Positions 7,629 to 16,774 of a stretch of DNA of 62,577 nt are shown one piece after another. Made by a program: the position numbers and the translations under genes. A model generated the notes under the pieces. That model was not told the DNA's origin. It saw only the letters and a program-made list of their open reading frames with translations, and did not search any database. Each line of letters begins with the position of its first letter. Position 1 is the stretch's first letter. Source of the stretch: an uncultured Nitrosospira sp. (GTDB taxonomy: Bacteria > Nitrospirota > Nitrospiria > Nitrospirales > Nitrospiraceae); contig CAADGK010000077.1 of NCBI GenBank assembly GCA_900696515.1, positions 1 to 62,577 on the forward strand, given 5' to 3'.

Positions 7629-9572
7629 CTACTCGCACTTCTGCAACAATGTCCCGAGGCATTTGAGCGTCCCACGTGGGTTCATGAGTGGCTTGCGCAG
7701 GACTGACCCGGGCGGGGGATTGATCGCATTGCGCCCCGCAGTCGACAAGAAATTCTCAACGCCCTTCGTGCCTGTCTTGGCCCCATTCACCAGAGCCGCA
7801 ATGGCCCGCCCCACCCCAAGGTCATGGTCAAATGCAACTCCGGCGACATGCACCTTGATTGCATCCGGCTTACCGCAATCCGGAGCAGACGGGAAGGTCT
7901 CGTCCTTGTGGATCAAGGCCACGATCTCTTTGTTTCGGTCTTCGGCGTCAAGGTCATCCCCCTCGCTCCACGACGCCGACGCCGAAAACTCAGCCCGGAA
8001 ACCGTTCGCATCGGCGAGGAGCTGCGTCGGTGCATAGGTGATCGCCGCAAACGGTTTTGGCGCCGCGACGGTGACCCCCTTGATCCCGCGCAGTACCCGG
8101 TCCGCCTTCACCATTTTTGGCAGACCCATCAACGCGGGAATCAGAGTAGGCTTTCCCCCTCCGACGAGTTGACTCACTGTCACACCCACCGAGAGATCGC
8201 CGTCATCTAGGACCGTGAGTGGAAACTTCGAACAATCGAGGTGATTCATCGCGATCAGGACCGGCACTCCGGCGTACGTGCGAATCGCAAAGGACAACGT
8301 CCCCTCCAGCACAGGGGATGCAGTCCCTTCCAACGTGGCGCGTTTCCCGACACCGCCTCCAATCAAGGGATCAAAGTGGACATACAGAATGGTGTTCGCC
8401 TCAATATCAACCGAAGCGGAATAGGCTAAACCCTTTTCGCTCCAGGTCGAGGAAACCTGTTTGAGCGTCACGGTTCCCCAAGCCGCATCACGACTATCCA
8501 ACTCGACGGACAGCCCACCGTCCCCGAGCAGATTGTCCCGCCATTGCTTCTCATACAATTTTCCGCGGGACCTGGTGGATTGAAACGACACGGTCCGCTC
8601 ATCGCTGGAGCGCCCATTGAACTGCGCCGTGAGCTTTTCAAGCAGTGGCTTCCTGACGATGATCGCTGAATCACCGGACCAGAAATTCAAGCCGGCTGCG
8701 GCAGCACGGAGGGCATACGTCAGCCGACCAATCTCCGATTCCAACTGTTCCGGAGGCACTCGAGCCACCGGTTTGGGAATAGAGGGAACCTTGTCGCCGT
8801 ATCGCGCAAAAATCCAAAACCCCGAGTCGGTCATCAGGAACTGCGAGTACCGAGCAACAAGCGGCATGTCGAACTTCGGACTGGCATAGGCGATCTTGAT
8901 CTGGAAACCCTTCTCCTCATCCTTCATCACTTCACTTCCAGAAAGCCCCAACGCAAGCTGGTCCAGCTTGGCCGTGGGCACTTTCATCACAAGACTCTTC
9001 TCCACCTGTTCAATCAATCGATACCGGAGATAGTCGCGCATCGTCGAGATGCTTTGGAGCGGCAAAGAATACCAGGAAAGACGTGGATGAAGCTCTCGAA
9101 CCTTCATCCTGAATGTCAGCTGATCTTCAGGTGTGTCCGTATCGAGTTCTGGCGGCAAGAATAGGAGATCACCCGTCATGGTGGCTGCAAAATGGATATG
9201 GTTAGCAGGACTGGCAAGAAAGAACTCCAGTTCCAGCTCGCTCCGGCCCGCCCTGCTGACCAATTGGATATCCTCAATTCGCACTGACAGATCTTCATAC
9301 CCCTTGGGCGGCTGGGTTGGACTGATGACAAGCCCCTTGAGCAGCGACAGCAACTTGCCCATGCCTCGATTCGAGATCCCAATCCCGAGATCAGCCGCAG
9401 CATGCCCACCCCCCTGCTGCTGAAGCTGGTCTTGCAACGCCAGGCTCTCATAGACTGCCCGCTGATGGTCCACAATCAGTTGGCCTTCTCGATCTGAACC
9501 ACAGCCAGATAACACCATCATCCAAAGCACCAACAGCACTGCCGCTTGTTTGCGTCTCATATTCACTTTCAT
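7629..9572 (-). CDS. Large unknown outer-membrane or periplasmic lipoprotein
   Basis: 647 aa. The N-terminus is a type II signal peptide ending LSGC (lipidation Cys at about residue 24). No family is recognised. The body is mostly beta-rich, with a Gln/Gly-rich stretch (LQQQGGGH) near residue 50 and no heme or metal motifs, repeats or membrane helices. The start may be the first ATG or the one four codons later. It is the last gene of the long minus-strand NXR-associated block but is separated from the cytochromes by a 358-base spacer containing a palindromic repeat, so co-transcription is doubtful. It converges with the GGDEF gene, with 68 bases between stops and no obvious terminator. Confidence 0.75.
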   Translation of the reverse strand: MKVNMRRKQAAVLLVLWMMVLSGCGSDREGQLIVDHQRAVYESLALQDQLQQQGGGHAAADLGIGISNRGMGKLLSLLKGLVISPTQPPKGYEDLSVRIEDIQLVSRAGRSELELEFFLASPANHIHFAATMTGDLLFLPPELDTDTPEDQLTFRMKVRELHPRLSWYSLPLQSISTMRDYLRYRLIEQVEKSLVMKVPTAKLDQLALGLSGSEVMKDEEKGFQIKIAYASPKFDMPLVARYSQFLMTDSGFWIFARYGDKVPSIPKPVARVPPEQLESEIGRLTYALRAAAAGLNFWSGDSAIIVRKPLLEKLTAQFNGRSSDERTVSFQSTRSRGKLYEKQWRDNLLGDGGLSVELDSRDAAWGTVTLKQVSSTWSEKGLAYSASVDIEANTILYVHFDPLIGGGVGKRATLEGTASPVLEGTLSFAIRTYAGVPVLIAMNHLDCSKFPLTVLDDGDLSVGVTVSQLVGGGKPTLIPALMGLPKMVKADRVLRGIKGVTVAAPKPFAAITYAPTQLLADANGFRAEFSASASWSEGDDLDAEDRNKEIVALIHKDETFPSAPDCGKPDAIKVHVAGVAFDHDLGVGRAIAALVNGAKTGTKGVENFLSTAGRNAINPPPGSVLRKPLMNPRGTLKCLGTLLQKCE

Positions 9573-9610
9573 CGATCGAGACTACACATCGGTCACTGGA
9601 TAGAGCGATC

Positions 9611-9828
9611 ATGACTAGCAGGCTGTTGACAAACTATCTGGGCCATAGTCCGCTGCATGAGAGTCGAGTGCCTGTAACGATCATGGGATGTCCCGCAGGA
9701 TGGTCAAAATGGCCGTCCAGCGAGGCCGCAGCGAGCGAAGGGGCGAATCGTACTCCGCGCCGTACGTTGAGCCTCTGAGCGAGACGAGAACAAAGCCGGC
9801 GGACTTTTTCAACATCCTGCTAGTCATC
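9611..9828. repeat. Palindromic repeat element, copy A
   Basis: The outer arms ATGACTAGCAGGCTGTTGA (9611-9629) and 9810-9828 are inverted copies differing at one base. An inner left arm begins at 9695 (GCAGGATGGTCAAAATGG). The interior carries the family's GGCCGCAGCGAGCG core. It lies about 100 bases beyond the stop of the pentaheme cytochrome gene at 9931. It fills most of the 358-base spacer 9573-9930, in which I see no gene. Confidence 0.8.
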
Positions 9829-9930
9829 AGATCGCCTCTTCACATGGCTGGTAAGGCAGGGGCCTTCACTACATCCCGTTCGGCAATCTCTTGCCTGAAT
9901 AAGAGACGCTTCACGAACGCCGAGCGACGA

Positions 9931-11184
9931 CTATTTGCCCACCGGGACATTCTCTGTCCGCTTCACGATCTCGATCGGTTGGAAGACAGGATCTTGTGAT
10001 CCTTGAGACGATTCGGCTTCGACGCGCTGGAGGAATGAGGCAGGACCAGTCAGCGGAGCGTAATTCAAGCCGACTTCAACATCGAATGTCTTGGTATCTT
10101 TGGGCGTGGGGAAGGTAAAGGTTTCCTCTCTCGCCTCTTCAGGCTTCAACACTGTATCCTCGGCTACTTTGACAGCTTCAAAGTCGAAGATCGTCGGCTG
10201 TCCCTGGGCGTCCTGGTATGTCCGACCATAGACCCGCTTGTCTGAAAAGACGGTTTTGAGGTTTTTGCCCTTGATCTCCAAATTCAACACCACCGACGCC
10301 CAGGCCGGATGGGTCGCCGGCAAGTTGTGCGGGACGAGACTTTGCACCTTGACCGTCACGGTCGTTTTGTCGCCATCGACTTTCGTCTGCACGGCTAACT
10401 TCGCCGCCTCCTGGCGAAGCTTGCCGAGACGCCCTGGGAAACTATGGTTCGCGATGGTCCGCTTCTTTTCCCCATTGGCTGATTCGCCTACTTGTTGCGG
10501 CATGTGGCAGGTCTGACATTCCTTACCCGACTTCACGGCCCGACTCTGGTCCCAATTCCCCAGCAAGTCATTGCTCTTCCCCAGATTCGCCGCCGACGGC
10601 ACCGACTGATGACAGTTCAAGCAGAGATCGGACTTCTGGAACAGACTCGATTCCATCGACTGATGGGCCAAATTCTGCACAAAGTCTTTGTAGGGTCCGT
10701 AGAGTGTTTTTCCGCCGACCTCATACTTCGGCTCGGGAGGATGCTTCGCACGATCCACGTGCTTGATCAAATGGCACTGGCTGCAGGCCACACCGTCCAA
10801 CGAGGGATCGCCCCCTTTGGCTTGATCCACAAACAGTTGTGCATGTTCGGAAAACTCCCGCACATGCGGCGCATGGCATCGGAAACACAGCGCCTGATCT
10901 TTTCCCCCAGGCGACTTCAGATACGCATCCAAGGCGGTACGAAACGCCGGAGAATGGATGGACTTTGATAGAGGCGACGTTTCCCACTCTTCGTACACCC
11001 GTTCGTGACAGCGTTTACATTTATTGGAATGGGGGAAGGTCTTCTCGATCAAGGACTGGCTTTGGACTGTTTGCGCCTGCACCGGGTGGATTGCCCCGAC
11101 CGGCATGAATGCAATGCAGACCATCAGCGAGACACTGAGCCCGATCACCTGCCTACCCTGCCCTCGTCCCATCGGTGCCGCCAT
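9931..11184 (-). CDS. Pentaheme c-type cytochrome (c554-like), second of a tandem pair
   Basis: 417 aa with a signal peptide (cleavage after about residue 37). Five heme c attachment sites: CKRCH 56-60, CFRCH 100-104, CSQCH 134-138, CLNCH 188-192, CQTCH 223-227, all in the first 230 residues. They are followed by a heme-free beta-rich domain of about 190 residues. Heme spacing and the YGPYKDFVQNLAH segment match the cytochrome c554/multiheme family. It is periplasmic and presumably an electron carrier. It begins one base after the stop of the homologous gene upstream, so the two are an operon and a duplication. Partner and redox role are inferred from the NXR-associated neighbourhood. Confidence 0.9.
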   Translation of the reverse strand: MAAPMGRGQGRQVIGLSVSLMVCIAFMPVGAIHPVQAQTVQSQSLIEKTFPHSNKCKRCHERVYEEWETSPLSKSIHSPAFRTALDAYLKSPGGKDQALCFRCHAPHVREFSEHAQLFVDQAKGGDPSLDGVACSQCHLIKHVDRAKHPPEPKYEVGGKTLYGPYKDFVQNLAHQSMESSLFQKSDLCLNCHQSVPSAANLGKSNDLLGNWDQSRAVKSGKECQTCHMPQQVGESANGEKKRTIANHSFPGRLGKLRQEAAKLAVQTKVDGDKTTVTVKVQSLVPHNLPATHPAWASVVLNLEIKGKNLKTVFSDKRVYGRTYQDAQGQPTIFDFEAVKVAEDTVLKPEEAREETFTFPTPKDTKTFDVEVGLNYAPLTGPASFLQRVEAESSQGSQDPVFQPIEIVKRTENVPVGK

Positions 11185-11185
11185 G

Positions 11186-12526
11186 TCAGGAAAGCACCTT
11201 CACACGGTAGGTCAGGAAATGCCGTTGTGTATATTCCTGCACGATGTTCTTCGCCTCGTCTCGCGCGGCATCGGTCGCCAAGGTGGCCAGATATCTCTCC
11301 AGCAGAGTAGGCGCAGGGATGGGAATCAACGCATAGCTCAAAACGGCTTCGATCGACGCTGCAGCCTTTCCCTCAGGAAGCGTCAATACGAACGGCACCT
11401 TCCTCGTATTCCCACCCTTAATGAAGGGATCCGGAATGGGACCACGGAGAAGCTGGTCGTAGGATAATCCGAACTGCTGCGTCTCTTCCGCCAAGGTCTG
11501 CCCTTTTGCATCCTTTGCCGTGACGGTCAGGAAGAACTGTTTGAGCACTGGATCGCCATCGGGAAAGCCGTGTGGCAGGCTGCCGACCTTCACAAGAGTT
11601 CTTCCTTCCACGGTCGCGCCGGTCTTCGTCACTTCCAGATCAATGCGTGGCATCCATTCGGCCTGCACGTTCCGGTTCTTGAGCATCGTCCCGGCGACAA
11701 CGACCCCGCGAAACCAATGGCGGCCGATGGATCGGGTCATGGCGCCACGCCGTGACGTCGAGCTCCCGGTTGAGGGCTCCATATGGCAATCCTGACAGAT
11801 CGTCCCTTCGAGGATTTCACCGGGCAGATTCTTTTGCGTGACATCTTTCACTTTATCGAAGTGGCAGGAGGCACAAAAGCTGGCCTCTCGAAACTGCGTC
11901 GACTGCACGGCAGGATGGACGAGGTTCTCCTCCGGATTGGCATAGGGGCCAAAGAGGGTTCGGCCAGGCTGCAGCGTAAACATCGGCGGCGAGGATGCAT
12001 GCCTATCCATCCCCGCCATCAAATGGCATGCCGCACAGCCGATGCCTTCCACCCCAGATTTTCCACTCAGGACTTGGCCGGCGATCTTCTCGGCATGTTC
12101 AGGGAACACCGTCACGGCAGGCGCATGGCACGACAGACATCGGCGCTGCTCATCCGCGGTTGGATTCGTCTCTTTCCAGAGGCCGAGGACCGTTCGAAAG
12201 ACCGGTGAAGTCAACGATGTCCCGTGCAAGAGCGCCGCATCGACACGACCAAACGTCTTCAAATCAGGCGTCTGCTCTCTAACACCCTTCCATTCTTCGT
12301 AATGCCGCTCATGGCACTGCTTGCAGTCCTCCGACCGGATGAAGATCTTTTCAATTTCCGCTACCCAATCACTGGACACCTGCTCGTTCGTGCCTTCCGC
12401 CATCACCTGACCATCATACAAACCGCTCGGCAGACTAAGCAGGATGATGAGCGACAGGAGACACACCACCGCAGCAATTCGTTCCAACCACAATCTCCCG
12501 CCGCCTCCACTCGCCTTACCCTTCAC
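11186..12526 (-). CDS. Pentaheme c-type cytochrome (c554-like), first of a tandem pair
   Basis: 446 aa. An N-terminal hydrophobic segment (about residues 14-36) acts as signal or anchor. Five heme sites occur with the same order and spacing as its neighbour: CKQCH 68-72, CLSCH 130-134, CAACH 164-168, CASCH 218-222, CQDCH 244-248. A beta-rich C-terminal domain follows. Shared LFGPYANPEENLVHPA and GVEGIGCAACH segments show it is a paralogue of the next gene. The apparent GTG start (12526) sits in G/A-rich repetitive sequence, so the true start could be a few codons later. Likely a periplasmic electron-transfer protein. Confidence 0.88.
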   Translation of the reverse strand: MKGKASGGGGRLWLERIAAVVCLLSLIILLSLPSGLYDGQVMAEGTNEQVSSDWVAEIEKIFIRSEDCKQCHERHYEEWKGVREQTPDLKTFGRVDAALLHGTSLTSPVFRTVLGLWKETNPTADEQRRCLSCHAPAVTVFPEHAEKIAGQVLSGKSGVEGIGCAACHLMAGMDRHASSPPMFTLQPGRTLFGPYANPEENLVHPAVQSTQFREASFCASCHFDKVKDVTQKNLPGEILEGTICQDCHMEPSTGSSTSRRGAMTRSIGRHWFRGVVVAGTMLKNRNVQAEWMPRIDLEVTKTGATVEGRTLVKVGSLPHGFPDGDPVLKQFFLTVTAKDAKGQTLAEETQQFGLSYDQLLRGPIPDPFIKGGNTRKVPFVLTLPEGKAAASIEAVLSYALIPIPAPTLLERYLATLATDAARDEAKNIVQEYTQRHFLTYRVKVLS

Positions 12527-12570
12527 TCCTTACCCCTCACCCTTTACCGTTCACCCCTCACCCATCCCAA

Positions 12571-13002
12571 CTAATCCCGCTTGCAGCCGACAAAGTGAAA
12601 ATTCACTCCCCATCCGACCGGATCACCGGGATCAGCCGGTTCATAGGTTCCCACGGTCACATTGCATTCCTTCATCGCCTTTTTAATGGCCCGTCCGAAG
12701 TCCGCCATGTTTCGAATCTCTTGTTTATTGATCTCCTTGATGACGGACCGCACTTTGATACCGGCATAGTCTGCACGGGAGTTCCCAATGACCTCGAAGA
12801 CCGCAACCCCCTGAGGCCTCTCAAGATGGAGTTCTTTCTGAATCGCTTCATCGACGGCGCCGACGACTATCCCGAATTCCTCGCCCAGCTTCGATGCTTC
12901 CTCCTCCGTCATTTCACCGGATTGCGCCTCAGCCTGTGTGACCCCGACAGCGGCAAAAATGAACAGACCCAACAACACCTCACTCAGCATTCCTCCATTC
13001 AC
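12571..13002 (-). CDS. Small periplasmic PDZ-domain protein
   Basis: About 143 aa. The signal peptide ends near AEAQ (about residue 28). The rest is one PDZ-like domain: the peptide-binding loop is GVAVFEVIGNSRADYAGIKV, then VIKEINKQEIRNMADFGRAIKKA. There is no protease domain, so it would be a scaffold or adaptor. Two Cys (about 112 and 140) could form a disulfide. GTG start chosen because GGAGG lies 8 bases upstream; a TTG one codon earlier is also possible. It lies between the NxrC-like gene and the pentaheme cytochromes, so a role in assembling that periplasmic complex is plausible but unproven. Confidence 0.75.
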   Translation of the reverse strand: MNGGMLSEVLLGLFIFAAVGVTQAEAQSGEMTEEEASKLGEEFGIVVGAVDEAIQKELHLERPQGVAVFEVIGNSRADYAGIKVRSVIKEINKQEIRNMADFGRAIKKAMKECNVTVGTYEPADPGDPVGWGVNFHFVGCKRD

Positions 13003-13040
13003 CAAAGGTTCCTCCGAACCTGTTGCGATTCTTCACTCCC

Positions 13041-13170
13041 GCAGGGTGGTCAAACAGGCTGTCCAGCGAGGCCGCAGGGAGTCCGGCAACTGAGGCGTAC
13101 CCTATGGGGTACGTCGCAAGGAGACGGACGACCGAGAACAAAGCTGGCGGCCTGTTTCACCATCCTGCTA
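13041..13170. repeat. Palindromic repeat element, copy B
   Basis: Left arm GCAGGGTGGTCAAACAGGCT (13041-13060) and an inverted right arm ending in CACCATCCTGCTA (13158-13170). Both arms read AAACAGGC where other copies have AAAAAGGC, so the arms have changed together. The TAG stop codon of the 13168 gene is the outermost triplet of the element. Confidence 0.8.
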
Positions 13171-13998
13171 CAACCCTGCGACGGGATCGATGCGTAACTG
13201 AAACCACGGCGCCACCGCCTTTTGCCCGTTTCGCTCTTTGTTCTCTCCATTCCAGACGGAGAATGACACGGTTTGGATCCGTCCGGGAACGAGTGTCGCT
13301 TCGTTCTCCTGCTCCTCGCTGAGGAGCGGACGTCGCATCATGACGTGCCACACCCCGTCCTTCCAAAATCCTTGCCCCTGCACTCGTCCCTGTTTGTCTT
13401 TCGTCGTCAGCGTGCTGAACCCCCCGCCGATGAGGTCCTCCACGGAAGACACTCGCCGTGGGATGACCTCGAACGTTCGCACGCCACCTTCTTTCTTCTC
13501 CGGAGCGCGCGCGGCCCGACGATCGATATCGCTCTGCCAGTCCGCCTTCCAATGCCAGATGTTGATGTAGTGATCCAACTGCCCCATGCAAAAGAACGCC
13601 GGAGCATCACCGAGAGGGAACCCGATCGCCACCCCATCGCGGAACGTCCCAGGAGTCAGCCGATCATTTTTAGTGTTGTCCTGCCATTCCAAGAGAAAGG
13701 CAATATCGGTCCCATTGTGGACGGATCGCACCGTCAACGCACGAACGGTGGGCTCAGGCCAGACCGGCCTGGTAATGACTTGACCGCTGAGAGGAATAGT
13801 GATCGATGAGATGGTTTTCCAGACCTCATCATCGGCTGTCTTCGGCATTTCATCTTGGATCAAAAACGCTCGGATCGTCATCCCCTCGGAACTCACTAAC
13901 GGAACCCCGAAGGCGCCAAGTACACTCGCGATGACGATCAGCCCGGATAAGAATCCAAGCACATGAAACCGGACGCTACCGATGGACGTCGTTCGCAT
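13168..13998 (-). CDS. NxrC-like heme-b protein (ethylbenzene dehydrogenase gamma-subunit family)
   Basis: 276 aa with an N-terminal signal/anchor helix (about 12-34). The domain belongs to the type II DMSO-reductase gamma-subunit family, which binds one heme b through Met and Lys. The Met side is seen in FFCMGQLDHYINIWHWKADW and the Lys side in ERNGQKAVAPW, both aligning with the NxrC in this window (QCMGQ...NIWRWNAEW and ERNGMKSLSTW). It is shorter than NxrC because a central loop is missing. GGAGT lies before the ATG. Its stop codon is the edge of a palindromic repeat. Probably an alternative gamma subunit or an electron carrier. Confidence 0.85.
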   Translation of the reverse strand: MRTTSIGSVRFHVLGFLSGLIVIASVLGAFGVPLVSSEGMTIRAFLIQDEMPKTADDEVWKTISSITIPLSGQVITRPVWPEPTVRALTVRSVHNGTDIAFLLEWQDNTKNDRLTPGTFRDGVAIGFPLGDAPAFFCMGQLDHYINIWHWKADWQSDIDRRAARAPEKKEGGVRTFEVIPRRVSSVEDLIGGGFSTLTTKDKQGRVQGQGFWKDGVWHVMMRRPLLSEEQENEATLVPGRIQTVSFSVWNGENKERNGQKAVAPWFQLRIDPVAGL

Positions 13999-14088
13999 AG
14001 CACTGTACTCCGAGAAATGACCGCGCTCAGAATATCACAAAACCTGATCGAGACAAATGTGAGGAGAGGACAGATACTGACGGATGGT

Positions 14089-15342
14089 TTAGGAGAGTTT
14101 GAGGCGGCGGATCTTATTTTCTCCACGTTCGCAGATATAGAGATAGCCCTGTGAGTCCAGCGCCAAACCAACGGGAGAATTCACCACCGCGTCGACAGCC
14201 AACAGACCGTCACCGTGCTTCAACTGTCCGGCGGACTCTTTCGCGACAAACCGAGCCGCTCCGCAGCCACCGATGTTCTTGTCTTCGTAGCCGCTGTCCC
14301 CGTTTCCCGCGACCGTGGTGATCACGCCGGTCTTGCCGTCCACCTTCCGCACGCGATGATTCATGGTGTCGGAAATGTAGAGATGGCCGTCTCGATCAAA
14401 GATCGCGGCTTCCGGAGCATGCAACATGGCTCGCACAGCCGGTTTGTCGTCACCATCGTATCCGTATCGACAGACCCCGGCGACGGTCGAAATCACACCG
14501 GTCCGGGCGTCGATTTTTCTGACTCGATTGCTTCCCTTATCGACCACATACACATGATCCCTGTCGTCGACCGCAATCCCGACGATGTCGTAGAGACGCG
14601 CGTCCATCGCGGGCTTTCCGTCATCCAGATACATGGACATATCGAGCCCATCGGAACAGACCGGCATGAGCCATCCTTGATCATCGCTGAAATCAATCCC
14701 GATCGCATCACCGGAAAGCACCACGAGGTTCCGCGCCACCAGCGGTTGTTCACGCGCATCGTCCTCAGCCGTCCAGGTGCCCGCGATCGTCGTCACCAGA
14801 TCCGTCTTGGGATCGTACCGCCGAACCTTGTGCGCCTGCGTGTCGGCGATGTACAACCGATCGTCCTGGCCGAATGCGATGGCTGCCGGCCACGTCAGAT
14901 TGACCTCGCGCGCCGGGCCGTCCCCGTTAAATCCATGCTGACCGGTCCCGACGACGGTCGTGATAATGCCTGTCTCATGATCGACTTTCCGAATCCGATT
15001 ACTTCCGGAGTCACAAATGTACAGATTGTTCTCCGAATCAAAAGCGACCCCCAGAGGCAAATAGAGCCCGGCCTCTCCACACACACCTTCATCCCCGCTA
15101 TAACACGTTTCCCCGATTCCGGCGAAGTTGTGGACCGTCCCGTCTTGAAGGTGCACCCGCCGGATGCGATCCGATCCTGACTCCGCGAAGTAGAACCACT
15201 GCTCAGCCCGATCGAGTGCCCCGTGATGAGGAAGCGGGATTCCCGCCTTCACGGCGCGCTTGCCGTCCCCTGTACTTCGAGCCTTCCCGTTCCCGGCAAA
15301 GGTTTCAATATAGCCGACGGCCAATCCAACTTCGGTTTCCAT
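14089..15342 (-). CDS. NHL-repeat beta-propeller protein
   Basis: About 417 aa built from NHL repeats. Recurrent units are VAFDSENNLYICDSGSNRIRKVD, IAFGQDDRLYIADTQAHKVRRYD, IAVDDRDHVYVVDKGSNRVRKID and AIFDRDGHLYISDTMNHRVRKVD, giving a propeller of six or so blades; each is followed by a GVITTVAGNG-like strand. No signal peptide is evident with the chosen start. The ATG at 15342 is preferred because the 51 codons upstream of it are translated from repeat-element DNA. No good Shine-Dalgarno is seen. Such propellers usually serve as binding scaffolds. It lies between tatA and the NxrC-like gene. Confidence 0.8.
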   Translation of the reverse strand: METEVGLAVGYIETFAGNGKARSTGDGKRAVKAGIPLPHHGALDRAEQWFYFAESGSDRIRRVHLQDGTVHNFAGIGETCYSGDEGVCGEAGLYLPLGVAFDSENNLYICDSGSNRIRKVDHETGIITTVVGTGQHGFNGDGPAREVNLTWPAAIAFGQDDRLYIADTQAHKVRRYDPKTDLVTTIAGTWTAEDDAREQPLVARNLVVLSGDAIGIDFSDDQGWLMPVCSDGLDMSMYLDDGKPAMDARLYDIVGIAVDDRDHVYVVDKGSNRVRKIDARTGVISTVAGVCRYGYDGDDKPAVRAMLHAPEAAIFDRDGHLYISDTMNHRVRKVDGKTGVITTVAGNGDSGYEDKNIGGCGAARFVAKESAGQLKHGDGLLAVDAVVNSPVGLALDSQGYLYICERGENKIRRLKLS

Positions 15343-15356
15343 ACGTACGATACTTT

Positions 15357-15652
15357 CTAGGAGGCTGTTAAAAGATGATCTGACCGCTCGCGCATGTTCG
15401 ACGCTCGACACAGGAGGCGCACATAGACCTGTGCTCTCACCCACCCCTGCGCGCGGCTCGACTGAGCTCGCCGAAGTCCAAGACGCGCATTTCACCGCCC
15501 AAGACCTCGCTCTCGTACCTCGGACTCGTATCTCGTAGCGAATGACGCTTCACGGAACTCGCATCACGCGCTTGAAGCGCTGCGACCTGCCTTGCCAAGC
15601 CGCTTCGTCAAGTCGGGAGCTGCCGCCGGAGGACTGTTTCACATCCTGCTAG
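15357..15652. repeat. Palindromic repeat element, copy C (decayed)
   Basis: Outer left arm CTAGGAGGCTGTTAAAAGAT (15357-15376) and right arm ending ACATCCTGCTAG (15641-15652). The interior is diverged and carries a second short repeat at about 15515-15560 (CTCGTACC/CTCGTATCTCGTAG, then TGACGCTTCACG). The outer CTAG contains the TAG stop codon of tatA. Confidence 0.65.
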
Positions 15653-15924
15653 GCGCGTGGCGCGGGCTGCACCGTGGCCCCTGCGGGCTGACTCAACGGC
15701 GCACTCTGGGCCGGAGCGGCCGTGGCCACTTGAGGAGCAGCGGTCTGTTGGGCCGCCGCTTGGGCTTCGGCTTCGATGGCCTCCGCCTCATGCACGGACT
15801 TCTTAAAGCCCTTGATCGCCTTCCCCAGGCCTTCGCCTAACTGCGGAAGTTTTCCGGCGCCGAAGATGATCAACACGATCATGAGGATGAGGATCAGCTC
15901 GGTGAACCCTAGACTGCCGAACAT
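15649..15924 (-). CDS. tatA: Twin-arginine translocase subunit TatA/TatE
   Basis: 91 aa. Typical TatA: a short N-terminal membrane helix ([21 protein letters not shown]), the FGAGKLP hinge, an amphipathic helix ([15 protein letters not shown]), then a low-complexity Ala/Pro/Gln tail. TatA forms the pore that exports folded, cofactor-loaded proteins, such as molybdenum enzymes and Fe-S proteins with twin-arginine signals. Its location beside the NXR-associated genes, including a Tat-signal ferredoxin, fits a dedicated export role. tatB/tatC are not in the window. The stop codon TAG is formed by the edge of a palindromic repeat. Confidence 0.93.
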   Translation of the reverse strand: MFGSLGFTELILILMIVLIIFGAGKLPQLGEGLGKAIKGFKKSVHEAEAIEAEAQAAAQQTAAPQVATAAPAQSAPLSQPAGATVQPAPRA

Positions 15925-15947
15925 AGGACACCTCTTCTAAAAGTGAA

Positions 15948-16757
15948 TCAAGGTCTCGGACCATCCTTGGCCTTCTTGGCAAACCGCTCTTTCAACCGCT
16001 TCCTGGCCTCTTCGGCCTGCTCAAACATCTTGCACTTGTCGTACACACTGATGAGATTGTAATAAGCCAACGGCTCGTCGGGATTGTGCTCCACCGCGCT
16101 TTCCATCACGCGAATCGCCAAATCGGTCTTCTTATGATTCAACGCGATCTCCATCAATTTGAAGGCCGACTCCAAGTGTTTGGGGTCCAACTCCAACGTA
16201 CGAAGATAACACTGGATTCCCATATCGATCGTGTTGTAATCGGACACCTGGGGATTATCCAGCTCAATATAGACGCCGGCGAGGTTATACCACGCGATCG
16301 GATCATCCGGTGTGATTTCCACGAGACGCTCGTAATACCCCTTCGCCTCCATGTATTGCTTCTTGTCCGCGTGGAGTCTGCCCAGATTGAAGAGCGCCAG
16401 CACGTCATGGGGAAAGACTTGTAACGCGTGTTGGAACTCGGCCGCTGCTTCGTCGGCCATATTCTTGGTCGCGTAAATCGTACCCAAGTTGGCATAATAC
16501 ATGGCCAGCGAACGGTTCATTTCGGCACGAAGCGATTCCGCCATCTCGATGGCCTTCTTGACCTCGGCCAACGCATCGTCGAGACGCCCTTTGCTGAAAT
16601 ATAATTCCCCGAGACGACAGCGCGCCTGAAAATCGTCCGGCTCACTGGCCAACAGTTTTTCAATCCCGGCGATCTCTTCTTCCGGAGTGAGCGGTTGATC
16701 CCCGAGATCAACCGCCGTGTCCCCTTGCGGGGGCGTGGATGTGGGTGTGTCCATCAT
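15948..16757 (-). CDS. Tetratricopeptide-repeat protein
   Basis: 269 aa with no signal peptide. About five TPR units cover residues 25-255, for example FQARCRLGELYFSKGRLDDAL, AMYYANLGTIYATKNMADEA, VLALFNLGRLHADKKQYMEA and PIAWYNLAGVYIELDNP. It is a scaffold for protein-protein contacts, probably cytoplasmic. It sits 17 bases after the polytopic membrane gene and 23 bases before tatA, so all three are likely co-transcribed, and a role in assembly or targeting of exported enzymes is a reasonable guess. Confidence 0.85.
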   Translation of the reverse strand: MMDTPTSTPPQGDTAVDLGDQPLTPEEEIAGIEKLLASEPDDFQARCRLGELYFSKGRLDDALAEVKKAIEMAESLRAEMNRSLAMYYANLGTIYATKNMADEAAAEFQHALQVFPHDVLALFNLGRLHADKKQYMEAKGYYERLVEITPDDPIAWYNLAGVYIELDNPQVSDYNTIDMGIQCYLRTLELDPKHLESAFKLMEIALNHKKTDLAIRVMESAVEHNPDEPLAYYNLISVYDKCKMFEQAEEARKRLKERFAKKAKDGPRP

Positions 16758-16774
16758 TTAACTCGTTCTGGGCC

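Noticed and set aside
15343-15495. N-terminal extension of the NHL protein
   Set aside because: These 51 codons are translated from palindromic repeat DNA and carry no signal peptide; the ATG at 15342 is preferred.
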